Shown piece by piece: positions 1 through 7,384 of a stretch of DNA of 64,000 nt. The translations under genes and the position numbers were made by a program. Positions within the stretch are counted from its first letter, which is position 1; the number at the start of each line of letters is the position of its first letter. The notes below the pieces were generated by a model, which was given only the letters and a program-made list of their open reading frames with translations, made no database searches and was not told the origin of the DNA. Origin of the DNA: Alphaproteobacteria bacterium MedPE-SWcel (GTDB lineage: Bacteria > Pseudomonadota > Alphaproteobacteria > Rhodobacterales > Rhodobacteraceae); assembly GCA_001874255.1 (NCBI GenBank), contig MPDC01000010.1, positions 1 through 64,000 of the forward strand, in the 5' to 3' direction.

Positions 1-521
1 GTGACGCCGCAGCCGATGTAGCAGATCTTGTCAAAGGGGGCGTCCTTGCGCACTTTGGCCAGGGCGATTTCCGGCACGACCGTGTGATTGGCAAAGGTCG
101 AACAGCCCATGTAGTGAAATATCGGGGTGCCATCGAGCATCGAGAACCGGGTGGTGCCATCGGGCAGCAGGCCCTGGCCCTGAGTCGATCGGATAGCTTG
201 GCAGAGGTTGGTTTTCGGGTTCAGGCAGTAGTCGCATTCGCGGCATTCCGGGGTATAGAGCGGGATCACGTGATCGCCGACTTCGAGGCTGGTGACGCCT
301 TCGCCGACCTCGATCACCACGCCGGCCCCCTCATGACCAAGGATCGCCGGAAAGAGCCCTTCGGGATCATCGCCGGAGCGGGTGAATTCATCCGTATGAC
401 ACAGGCCGGTCGCCTTGATCTCGACCAGCACCTCTCCGGCCTTGGGGCCGTCGAGGTTGACCTCCATGATCTCAAGCGGTTGTCCCGGGGCCACGGCCAC
501 GGCTGCGCGGGTTTTCATCAT
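1..521 (-). CDS. adhC: S-(hydroxymethyl)glutathione dehydrogenase / class III alcohol dehydrogenase, N-terminal part (cut by window edge)
   Basis: Only the first ~173 residues lie in the window; the rest is beyond base 1. The family oxidises S-hydroxymethylglutathione (the formaldehyde-glutathione adduct) with NAD in the cytoplasm and can act on S-nitrosoglutathione. Visible: the catalytic-zinc motif [14 protein letters not shown] (Cys41), GHEGAG near residue 63, the structural-zinc cysteine cluster [15 protein letters not shown] near 97-111, and [15 protein letters not shown], all typical of class III enzymes. Two adjacent ATGs (521 and 518) follow an AAGGA-type ribosome site, so the start is uncertain by one codon. 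It is divergent from the CueR-like gene. Family confidence is high. Confidence 0.93.
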   Translation of the reverse strand, partial: MMKTRAAVAVAPGQPLEIMEVNLDGPKAGEVLVEIKATGLCHTDEFTRSGDDPEGLFPAILGHEGAGVVIEVGEGVTSLEVGDHVIPLYTPECRECDYCLNPKTNLCQAIRSTQGQGLLPDGTTRFSMLDGTPIFHYMGCSTFANHTVVPEIALAKVRKDAPFDKICYIGCGV

Positions 522-858
522 CGGTGTGTCCTTCTCTTCTGACGTTTCAGACCCTTGAGGTCGAAGGGGGAGGGGCGGCTCCGGGATCAGGTGGCGTCGT
601 ATGGGCGATCTGCCCGCAGGCCTGCAAATCTAGGCCTACATCAGCATCAGGTCGGGGTGCAACTGGCGAAGCGCCAGAGGGGCGGATGTTCCGGTCGCAG
701 CGAGGCGGGTTGGTACGGCGCCTCCCGTTTCCATGGGGCGGATTTGCGGCAATCCGGTCAAGTTTACGTGGAGTGACTTGAGATTGGCAGCGGGTTTGCC
801 CATCTTGAGGGAGCCGGGTGCGGGCAGCCGCACGGACGGAGCAGGGAGACGGAAAGAC
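522..858. other. Divergent intergenic region (adhC / cueR-like)
   Basis: This 337-bp gap holds no convincing gene; the small reading frames overlapping it have no ribosome site and odd composition. It should contain both divergent promoters. A 6-bp inverted repeat, TCAAGT at 758-763 and ACTTGA at 776-781, lies about 80 bp upstream of the MerR-type gene and is a weak operator candidate. I do not see a clear CueR-type promoter with 19-bp spacing. Confidence 0.4.
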
Positions 859-1260
859 ATGAATATCGGCGATGTCGCGACCAGATCAGGGCTGCCAGCC
901 AAGACAATCCGCTACTATGAGGATATTGGCCTGATCCGTCCGAACCGAAGTTCCAATGGCTATCGCTGCTTTGAAGATCGCGATCTGCATAAACTGGCGT
1001 TTCTGGGTCGCGCGCGGGCGTTGGGGTTCTCGATCGAAGATTGCCGCGTGCTTCTTGGATTATATGAAGACGAGAGCCGTGCCAGTGCCGATGTGAAACA
1101 GCTTGCGCAAACCCATCTGAGCAAGATCGAAGCGAAGATTGCCGACCTTGCGGCGATGCGGGCCACGTTGAAAGAGTTGATCACGTGTTGTGCGGGCGAC
1201 AGCCGACCGGATTGCCCGATCCTGAAGGATCTGTCCGGAGCGGGCGCGGGCGACACCTGA
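859..1260 (+). CDS. cueR: MerR-family transcriptional regulator, CueR/HmrR type (Cu(I)-responsive)
   Basis: A 133-residue protein, close to the usual CueR length. The N-terminal MerR helix-turn-helix is clear (IGDVATRSG, then TIRYYEDIGLI, residues 3-26), followed by a dimerisation helix at about 75-108. The C-terminal loop CCAGDSRPDCPI contains Cys111 and Cys119, matching the two cysteines that bind monovalent copper, silver or gold in CueR. The family twists the promoter DNA to activate copper-export genes. No copper ATPase or chaperone is adjacent here, so the target is elsewhere or is the gene itself. The start at 859 begins exactly at the MerR domain; longer upstream frames add unrelated residues. 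Confidence 0.88.
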   Translation: MNIGDVATRSGLPAKTIRYYEDIGLIRPNRSSNGYRCFEDRDLHKLAFLGRARALGFSIEDCRVLLGLYEDESRASADVKQLAQTHLSKIEAKIADLAAMRATLKELITCCAGDSRPDCPILKDLSGAGAGDT

Positions 1261-1427
1261 GCGCAGGGGCGGCTGCGCCCGATTGCCGGGCGGTTCAACG
1301 GCCGCACTCCACAACTGGGATGCCCCTTTGGTTCAGCAGTGTCGATTTCCTCAGCAGCGAGGCCGCCGTCTCCTCGTATTGCCGGAGCCGGGAGACTTCG
1401 CGCGGCTCGCGACAGGGTTCGCTACAG

Positions 1428-1492
1428 CCTGATCTGACTGCCTGATCTGACTGCCTGATCCGATGGCCTGACCCGACAGCCTGACCCAACGG
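1428..1492. repeat. Five tandem copies of a 13-bp unit
   Basis: Five 13-bp units start at 1428, 1441, 1454, 1467 and 1480. The first two are identical (CCTGATCTGACTG); the others diverge at 3-5 positions while keeping the CCTGA core. The array sits in the 256-bp gap between the CueR-like gene and the 3' end of the PHP gene. Because 13 is not a multiple of 3 it would shift frame if translated, and no gene is predicted across it. Confidence 0.85.
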
Positions 1493-1516
1493 CAGCTCGC
1501 AAGACCGGCGCCGGGG

Positions 1517-2446
1517 TCAGATCTGGTCGGGCCAGATCGGATTGGACCAGGCACGCTTCCCGGCCCGGTCAATGACCGTCACGCGTAGCCAGGGGCTCTT
1601 GCTCAGCCGTCCGAGTTCGACTTTGGCCTCGGTCATGGCGTCGCCGATCACCATTTCAGCGGCGTTTCCATGGGCTTGAAGAACCACGGTAGACGCGGCT
1701 GAGCAGGCAACGCGGACATGGGTATCCTCCAGCCAGATGCCGTGGATCTGCGGTCCCTGCGACGAATAGAAATGACCGGCCTTCAGGGCTGCGAGCAGGT
1801 GGTCGGGATCGTTTTCGGCCGCCTTGACCATGACCCAGCCGCCAAAGGCGTCCGACCCTTTGAAATGCGCGTCGTCGGTGGCGATCATTGTCAGGTCGCG
1901 CCCTTCGGACAACAGCAGGTCCTGCATCGGCATGCCGGTGCCACGGTCGCTGAGGCTGTGGGCACCATGGTTGTAGATCTCGACCGCATGGGCCGCCGTG
2001 ATGCTGCGCGCGTCCTCCATGGTCAGGCCGGACCATTGCGGATGCGCGATCGCGACAAAGGCACCGGCCTCACGGGCTCGCAGTGCAATCTCCGGGCCGG
2101 TTTCCTGATCCGGGACAGGCTGGAAGTCGGGGGAATTGGACGGCGCGAAATCCGCTGGAAGACCCACAGCCAGCAGATGCCAAAGCTCGCCATTGGCCTG
2201 GGCGCCGGAATGCAGTTCCGCACCGAGCAACGTGGTGAAGCGGTCGTCGCGAAACGGCAGGGTGTCGGTGATCGGATAATCCCATCGACCTACAAAGTGA
2301 TCCGTCAGCGAAATGAAATCATACCCTTCGGCCTTGTATCTGCGACAGACCTCTGCGGGGGGCTGCATCCCATCGGACACAGTGGAATGCGTGTGCAAAT
2401 TGCCCCGGAAAAAGGAACCGGCGACAGAGAAGGGGGACAGCAGCAT
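1517..2446 (-). CDS. PHP-domain metallohydrolase, CehA/McbA family
   Basis: A 309-residue protein with the PHP metal-binding fold. Visible motifs are GNLHTHSTVSDG (His18, His20, Asp25), SLTDHF (Asp49, His50), GAELHSG near 75, AIAHPQW near 133 and TDDAH near 192, which together supply the His/Asp ligands of a multinuclear metal centre. CehA/McbA relatives hydrolyse phosphoesters or carbamates; the substrate here cannot be read from sequence. No signal peptide is obvious, so it is probably cytoplasmic. It stands alone, with the tandem repeat just beyond its stop and a long AT-rich gap upstream. Family call is firm, specific activity unknown. Confidence 0.85.
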   Translation of the reverse strand: MLLSPFSVAGSFFRGNLHTHSTVSDGMQPPAEVCRRYKAEGYDFISLTDHFVGRWDYPITDTLPFRDDRFTTLLGAELHSGAQANGELWHLLAVGLPADFAPSNSPDFQPVPDQETGPEIALRAREAGAFVAIAHPQWSGLTMEDARSITAAHAVEIYNHGAHSLSDRGTGMPMQDLLLSEGRDLTMIATDDAHFKGSDAFGGWVMVKAAENDPDHLLAALKAGHFYSSQGPQIHGIWLEDTHVRVACSAASTVVLQAHGNAAEMVIGDAMTEAKVELGRLSKSPWLRVTVIDRAGKRAWSNPIWPDQI

Positions 2447-3123
2447 GGTGGGGCTCGTTTCTTGAATTTGGGCATCGACCGGCCTGACCTAGCGGTTCTG
2501 TGCAACAGTCATGTGACCCCCTGCAGACATCTATTTGACCGTTCCGAAAGGTCACGATGACCTTCGCGGAGGCGTCGGTGGCCACTGGGCTGTGGCGGTG
2601 TCGGCAAGAGCTGGACACCGCCAACTGATCGACGTGCCGGGCGAGCGTATCGAGATCGCTGAGTCGCTGACCTGCCACTCCTGTCCCGGAAATGGCCTCA
2701 TCCTGTGCAGAAGGCACCGCTTGCCCCGTGAATGCCCCCGTGAAGAGGCTGGATCTGCCGTGGTTGACCTAAGGTAATCTTTGGGGGCGGCGGAATATTC
2801 CAACGGAAAAGCTAAATTAATATGCCATCAATTCTGCCGATGACGATTTCCAAGCGATTTCATATAATTCGGCTTGTCGGATCTTCGAAATACAATACAT
2901 GTTATGCAAGTATAGGTTGTGCCATCATTCGATCTGTTAACGATTTTTAGGACAGGTTTACAATCTGTTAATATCTTGAAAGGAAAGAGGTTTATATAAT
3001 ATCCCTTTTTTTGTTGGCCGGTCACGGTTTTGGTGGTTTAATGATAGGCGTGAGGTTGCATATGGGCAATTTACGAGTGTTTTGCCACAGCATCTCTGGT
3101 AATGGTTATGGCGAGAGTGTCCA
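2447..3123. other. 677-bp non-coding region, AT-rich in its second half
   Basis: No convincing gene is seen here on either strand. The first 330 bases have the composition of the surrounding DNA and contain only short overlapping frames without ribosome sites. From about 2780 to 3120 the sequence becomes strikingly AT-rich, with runs such as ttatataatatc near 2991, compared with the GC-rich genes around it. That half probably contains the promoter of the downstream regulator and may be acquired DNA. Confidence 0.5.
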
Positions 3124-4788
3124 ATGGTAGTAGTTTTAAAAGTCCGTCAGTGCGGTGCGTTTGGTGTATTCCGGCCTGATGGAGAGTCTATACAACTCGG
3201 TGCGAAGCATCAGGCGCTTATGGCGCTTTTGGTTACGGCCGAAGATGGAATTCGCACACGTGCATTCCTTGAGCACATATTATGGAGTTTCGCACAGCCC
3301 GAGCAGGCCAAAGCCAGCCTGCGCACCGCGCTGTCGACTTTGCGAAAACACATCGGTCCCCTGGCATCCGGGGCTCTGGTCGCCAACAGGGAAAGGGTGA
3401 CGCTTGATCTCAGCATGATAGAGATCGAAGCCGACGCCTCCCGAGGCGATTTCATGGAAGGCTTTGAATTGCCGCATGAACATGTCTTTGCGGACTGGCT
3501 TTCCGAAATGCGGTCACAAACCGACAGCTCGGCCAGCCAGGGCAAGGATCTGCCCTGGGCCCCCCGAGACCGCAGCCGGGTCATTCTCGACGAACTTTTG
3601 CCTTCGATTGCGGTACTGCCATTTGTGCAGCGTTCGCCCGGAAGCTCCACGGCGCCTCTCGGTTCGATCCTGTCGGAAGAACTGTCGCGGCAATTGTCAC
3701 GGAGCCAGGCCTTTTCCGTCACCTCCTACATGGCCTCGCGTCAATTCAGTATCGAGGATGTGCGCCCGGCCGATGTGTCCTCCGTCGCCGGAGTGAGCTA
3801 TCTCGTATCGGGATCGGTATTCATCAATGACCACGATTTCATCGCGCAGGTGGATCTGCATGATGCGCATCGTGAAAAGGTGATCTGGTCGCGGGAATTC
3901 AAGGGGGCACTTTCCGACCTTCTCATGGGCCAGAGCAGCTCTCTGCGGGAGGCGACCAGTCAGATCGGACAGACCGTTGTCGGGGAAGCCGTGCGATTGG
4001 TCAGCTTTCGACCCTTGTCCAACCTCGCCAACCACACCCTGTTGATGGCCGCGATCGTGATGATGCAAAGCAAGCATCCCGATCAATTTGAAAAATCGCA
4101 TGAGATTCTCGAGACCCTGCTGGAGCGGGAAATGCATCATCCCGTGGTTCTGACCTGGGCGGGTATCTGGCATGTGATGCAGGTTCAAAAAGGCCTGTCT
4201 GCCGATCGCCACAAAAGCACGCTGATGGCAGGAAACCTTGCCAGTGCCGCTTTGGCGCAGGATCCGGCGTTTTCACTGGCTCATACACTTCGGGGGATGA
4301 TCGCCAGCTATCTGACCTTTGACTTCGACACCGCGCAATACTCCTATGACAAGGCGCTTCAGGACAACCCGAACGAGGCTCTGGCCTTGCTGCTGAAAGG
4401 CGCAACCCGAGCGATGCAAAACCATCCGGACGAAGGGCTTCGCCTGACGGAGGCTGCGCGGAAACTGACCCCTCTGGGCCCGCAGCGGTACTATTTTGAC
4501 TCCTTGGCGGCTTCGGTGAATTTGGCTGCCCGGGACTATGACCGTGCGATTGAACTGGCGGATCAGTCGCTGCAGGAGAACGATTCCTACCCATCGACCC
4601 TGCGCACAAAGGCGATAGCATTGCAGATGTCGGGCAGGGAGGACGAAGCACGGGATGTCGTGGCCTGTCTGATGCGGGTCAGCCCGGATTTCAGCCTGTC
4701 TCGATACATGCAGGAACATGCGGCCGCCTTCACGCCTTCGGGTCAGGACTGGGCCAGTGCGCTGCGCGAAGCCGGGGTCCCGGAGTAG
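3124..4788 (+). CDS. Winged-helix (SARP/OmpR-like) and TPR regulator-like protein
   Basis: A 554-residue protein in three parts. Residues about 1-100 resemble the DNA-binding winged helix of SARP-type activators (LGAKHQALMALLVTAEDG, then LRTALSTLRKHIG). Residues about 155-290 resemble the TolB/FlgO-like segment found in adenylate-cyclase-like and CadC-like regulators (LPSIAVLPFVQRS, then LSEELSRQLSR and YLVSGSV). Residues about 300-540 are helical TPR-like repeats. There is no membrane helix and no cyclase domain. Such proteins are usually transcription regulators; target and signal are unknown. It lies alone between an AT-rich region and a tRNA gene, a setting often associated with horizontal acquisition. 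Confidence 0.8.
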   Translation: MVVVLKVRQCGAFGVFRPDGESIQLGAKHQALMALLVTAEDGIRTRAFLEHILWSFAQPEQAKASLRTALSTLRKHIGPLASGALVANRERVTLDLSMIEIEADASRGDFMEGFELPHEHVFADWLSEMRSQTDSSASQGKDLPWAPRDRSRVILDELLPSIAVLPFVQRSPGSSTAPLGSILSEELSRQLSRSQAFSVTSYMASRQFSIEDVRPADVSSVAGVSYLVSGSVFINDHDFIAQVDLHDAHREKVIWSREFKGALSDLLMGQSSSLREATSQIGQTVVGEAVRLVSFRPLSNLANHTLLMAAIVMMQSKHPDQFEKSHEILETLLEREMHHPVVLTWAGIWHVMQVQKGLSADRHKSTLMAGNLASAALAQDPAFSLAHTLRGMIASYLTFDFDTAQYSYDKALQDNPNEALALLLKGATRAMQNHPDEGLRLTEAARKLTPLGPQRYYFDSLAASVNLAARDYDRAIELADQSLQENDSYPSTLRTKAIALQMSGREDEARDVVACLMRVSPDFSLSRYMQEHAAAFTPSGQDWASALREAGVPE

Positions 4789-4820
4789 TCAATCGGCGTC
4801 TCTTGTGGCGTTTTACTGCG

Positions 4821-4851
4821 GTAAACAGAGGGCTGCGGGCTCTCTGTTTAC
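4821..4851. terminator. Hairpin after the winged-helix/TPR gene
   Basis: A perfect 10-bp stem, GTAAACAGAG (4821-4830) with CTCTGTTTAC (4842-4851), and an 11-nt loop, starts 32 bp after the stop codon. There is no strong T-run after it, so termination is plausible but not certain. Confidence 0.6.
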
Positions 4852-4994
4852 GTCTGCGAAATCAATGTTGCTCAGAGTTTAATGTGATGATTTTGTTGCG
4901 AAAATTGGCCTCTTCGCGGCGGCTGGAACTTTTTTCGCAAAAACCACTTGCAGCGCTCTGAAACACTCATTAGAAGGCCTCTCACACAGAGCGC

Positions 4995-5069
4995 TGGGAT
5001 GTAGCCAAGTGGTAAGGCAACTGTTTTTGGTACAGTGTACCGTAGGTTCGAATCCTACCATCCCAGCCA
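4995..5069 (+). tRNA. tRNA-Gln (anticodon TTG)
   Basis: A 75-nt cloverleaf can be folded by hand: acceptor stem TGGGATG with CATCCCA, D-stem GCC/GGC, anticodon stem ACTGT/ACAGT enclosing loop TTTTGGT with anticodon TTG, and T-stem GTAGG/CCTAC around TTCGAAT. The discriminator G and the CCA end are encoded. The sequence resembles bacterial glutamine tRNAs in length and layout. It marks the left side of the region that holds the IS110 element and decayed genes. Confidence 0.96.
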
Positions 5070-5223
5070 ATTTTCATCAGAGAGTACATAGTTCCCAATG
5101 GGATCGCAGGTAGGCAACCTGCACGCTTCAGGTCTTCATGTGCCCGGAGTTCACTACCGGTCCTCGGGGTGGCTCACACAGACCGGCGCGAAGATGGCGC
5201 GATCCATTGCTGAAGTCGGGGCC

Positions 5224-5337
5224 TCACCTCCTTGGCGGAACTGACGTGTTCCGTTTCGACCTCCTTGGGGCAGTCAAAATCAGTTCTCTGATTGCGGCCT
5301 TGTCAAGCGGGATAGCGATCTGTCCGTCGGGGGTCAT
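5224..5337 (-). CDS. Very small hypothetical ORF (37 aa), possibly a gene fragment
   Basis: A short frame starts at the ATG at 5337-5335 and stops at 5224. It is supported mainly by a good ribosome site (GGAG six bases before ATG). The product begins MTPDGQIAIPLDKAAIRELI and ends in a basic tail. I do not recognise a family. It may be a 5' fragment of a gene truncated near the tRNA/IS110 region, or a chance frame. Low confidence. Confidence 0.25.
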   Translation of the reverse strand: MTPDGQIAIPLDKAAIRELILTAPRRSKRNTSVPPRR

Positions 5338-5466
5338 GGTTCTCTCCGAGGTCGCAGTCTTTTGCGCCTCATAATGGTGTTCGGTGGCAGAACGTCTCCA
5401 ATGTCGTTTGCGGGGTCAGCAGGCGAGCCTGTGTCCCAACCGCTTTTACGAGATCGATCAACCTCC

Positions 5467-5506
5467 GTCCCTTCGGGACTTCGCTTCCCGCCGTCTTCAG
5501 CGGCGG
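5467..5506 (-). other. Two strong hairpins immediately downstream of the IS110 transposase
   Basis: Hairpin A pairs GTCCC (5467-5471) with GGGAC (5475-5479) around a 3-nt loop. Hairpin B pairs CCGCCG (5488-5493) with CGGCGG (5501-5506) around a 7-nt loop. They begin 10 bp beyond the transposase stop. They could be transcript-end structures, or part of the structured non-coding RNA that IS110/IS1111-family elements carry in one of their ends. Confidence 0.55.
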
Positions 5507-5515
5507 AAATTCGGA

Positions 5516-6556
5516 TCAGGCAGTGGCCTCCTTTGTCCATTGATAGTCAGCTTCGCTCTTCCATAGTGTCAGCATCAGAACGGCGATCTTGCGTGCGGTG
5601 GCGACGGCTGCTTTGCGGAATCCGCGCCGACCGGCCAGGCGCACAGCCCAACTTTTCAGCGGCGAAAAGCGTTTCACCTGGCGGATCACGCAGGACGCTG
5701 CCTCAAACAACAGTCCGCGCATCGCCCCATCACCGCATTTCGACACGCGGCCTGACCAGTCTACCTCTCCGGACTGATGGCGCTTTGGCGTCAGTCCAAG
5801 AAACGCGCCGACATCCGCGGTGCGGCTGAACCTGCCCGGATCTTCGACCAGGGCAATGAAGCTGAGCGCATTGACCGGGCCGACACCTGGAATGGTCATC
5901 AGGCGGCGCGCCACGGGATGGGCTTCGGCCTTTTTCTTCACGGCTTTGTCGAGATCATCGGCCGCCTGGCACAAAGTGGCATGGGCAGTGATGAAGCCAT
6001 CCGCGATCGTGCGCAGGATCGGATCACTCTCACCCGCCTCCGCGAGTTGATCGCGGAATCGCTGGCGCTGACGGCCCTGACCGATACCAGTCATACGGAT
6101 GCCGAAAGTTTTCAGGACACCTCGGATGTGCCCCTCCAGGTCTTTGCGCAACCGGATCATTCGCTCGCGGGCTCCGACAAGGCTACGTAGCCGGTCGGCC
6201 GCTGCGCTGCGGACGTGGACGGGCGTGAACCAGCCGGTGCGGGCGAGCTGTGCCAGGCCTTCGGCATCAGCGGCGTCGGACTTGTTGAGCCGCGCCGAAA
6301 GCGCCTTGTGTGCCTTGCGCGCGTCGATGCATGTAGCGGGCAATTCCAAACGCATCAGCCCGCGCTGCAACCAAATTGAAAGCTGACCACTCTCATGCAC
6401 AATGCGGTGCGGCGTCAGTGAACGGGTGCGAAACCAGCCTGCCACGCCCTCGGGATCAGCAGGGCAAGTCCCGCGTGCAACGGTCTTGCCATCCCTGTCC
6501 ACGACACAGATCGAAATCTCTTTCAGTGACACATCCAAACCGGCACAATGTTCCAT
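5516..6556 (-). mobile_element. IS110-family transposase (DEDD/Transposase_20), apparently intact
   Basis: A 346-residue recombinase. The N-terminal RuvC-like DEDD domain shows GLDVSLKEI (Asp8), HESG near residue 55 and KSDAADAEGLA near 95. After a coiled middle segment, the C-terminal Transposase_20 domain has IPGVGPVNALSFIAL, FLGLTPKRHQSGE and a conserved serine region (WSGRVSKCGDGAMR). Length and domain order are normal, and no frameshift is seen. IS110 enzymes move DNA without classical terminal inverted repeats and use a bridge/seek RNA encoded in the element. The upstream leader with GGAG just before the ATG is typical of the family. Element ends were not resolved. Confidence 0.93.
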
Positions 6557-6770
6557 AGGTCGTTCTCCTCACGGCTGTTATCCATGAGGCCAACATACCG
6601 GACCTCGCTCGCCTCGGAGAGCGGCCGCCGCAATCACACCATGTCGTTTTCGGATGGGCCTGCCAGGGTAGATGGAAACACACTAGGTGGCAGCTACTGT
6701 GAAAACCTGCAGTGGAATGCGATAAAACGGACGAACCCGTCGGATCAGACCGGTAGATCTTCCGGGGCAC
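6557..6770 (-). ncRNA. Candidate bridge-RNA region in the left end of the IS110 element
   Basis: In IS110-group elements the guide RNA is transcribed from the non-coding end upstream of the recombinase. Here roughly 200 non-coding bases precede the transposase ATG, ending in a conserved-looking leader with GTGAGGAGAACGACCT just before the start. I did not fold it or locate target- and donor-binding loops, and the outer limit given is arbitrary. This is positional inference, not recognition of an RNA sequence. Confidence 0.3.
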
Positions 6771-6939
6771 CGGACCGTACCACCGTCGGGGCCACCGTCG
6801 GGCATCTTCGGAACAGGCCTGCCTGCACCGGTCTCGTCAGGGTATCACCCAAGACCTCCCCAATCATCGGCAGAATCCGGAGCGGGCAGGCAATCTGCAT
6901 CCAACACCAAACATGCAGATGTGGTGCCCCCAGTGACCA
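6771..6939. other. Unassigned flank between the IS110 leader and dioxygenase-like fragments
   Basis: No gene is seen here. Together with 6557-6770 it forms a stretch of more than 300 bases without coding capacity. One boundary of the IS110 element should fall within it or just to its left. Confidence 0.35.
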
Positions 6940-7181
6940 TGATCCTCGACAGTCCGACCAGCCCATACCAAATGGACCGACCTGAACCGTGGCGTGACCC
7001 AATGGATCGAGGGCCCGGAAGAAGATGCCAGGGTCTGGGTCTCGACCCGGTTTTGTCCGGCGTGCGCACAGAAGATGAAGGTCTCTTCGTTGTGCAGCAC
7101 AGCAACTGGTCTGAACGCATAGGCGAAGCCGCTGTTAGGGAACGCCGGGCCACGCCTTCACTGTCGGTCGCAGCCGAGTGA
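6940..7181 (+). pseudogene. Remnant resembling the C-terminus of a ring-hydroxylating oxygenase alpha subunit (frameshifted)
   Basis: Two adjacent frames together read like one protein tail. In the first frame (from about 6967) TDLNRGVTQWIEGPEEDA is followed, after a frame change near 7030, by GLDPVLSGVRTEDEGLFVVQ and a stop at 7179-7181. The TEDEGLF..QH..W pattern resembles alpha-subunit tails of Rieske oxygenases, and a beta-subunit-like start follows 12 bp later. Nothing upstream encodes the Rieske or iron domains, so most of the gene is gone, perhaps through the neighbouring IS110 event. The family assignment is tentative and from memory. Confidence 0.4.
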
Positions 7182-7193
7182 GGAGAAAAAATC

Positions 7194-7275
7194 GTGACAA
7201 CCGCAATACTCGAACGCCCCGCCACCGATGTGTTGAGCTTTGAGGACATCCACACTGTGCACCGCCTGATTGGCG
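7194..7275 (+). pseudogene. Remnant resembling the N-terminus of a ring-hydroxylating oxygenase beta subunit
   Basis: A GTG start at 7194 follows a good ribosome site (GGAG). The product begins VTTAILERPATDVLSFEDIH and continues TVHRLI, similar to small subunits of aromatic-ring dioxygenases. After about 27 residues the frame continues into sequence with no family resemblance and runs into the terminator and antisense strand of the next gene. It is interpreted as a 5' fragment left after deletion. The spacing to the alpha-like fragment fits an original alpha-beta operon. Confidence 0.35.
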
Positions 7276-7352
7276 CAGGGGCTCCGTGGTGCGCCGCCGG
7301 GATCGGGGCCAATCAGCTCAAACTGAACGAATGGGCCATCGCGCCCGAAATG

Positions 7353-7375
7353 GCCCGCCCTGAGATCGGACGGGC
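7353..7375 (-). terminator. Terminator hairpin of the oxidoreductase operon
   Basis: An 8-bp GC-rich stem (7353-7360 with 7368-7375, one G-T pair) and a 7-nt loop lies 10 bp beyond the stop of the minus-strand MDR gene. No strong T-run is present. Confidence 0.6.
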
Positions 7376-7384
7376 CTGCGGTCG

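Larger units (their letters stand above)
5070..5515. other. Non-coding region between tRNA-Gln and the IS110 transposase
   Basis: Apart from one 37-codon reading frame and two hairpins described separately, nothing recognisable is present in these 446 bases. I see no integrase gene and no repeated copy of the tRNA 3' end that would mark an attachment site. The right portion, next to the transposase stop, presumably belongs to the non-coding end of the IS110 element, but its exact boundary cannot be set by eye. Confidence 0.4.

Noticed and set aside
758-810. CueR-type promoter upstream of the MerR-like gene
   Set aside because: A TTGAGA box exists near 778, but no acceptable -10 element occurs 19 bp downstream; only the weak inverted repeat is noted.
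1428-1492. CRISPR array
   Set aside because: Units are 13 bp, directly adjacent without spacers, and no cas gene is in the window.
2319-2803. Small frames on both strands upstream of the PHP-domain gene
   Set aside because: They overlap each other, have no ribosome site and no family resemblance; treated as non-coding.
4995-7383. Integrated prophage or genomic island using tRNA-Gln as attachment site
   Set aside because: No integrase, phage gene or repeated tRNA end was found; only one IS110 element and gene debris are visible.
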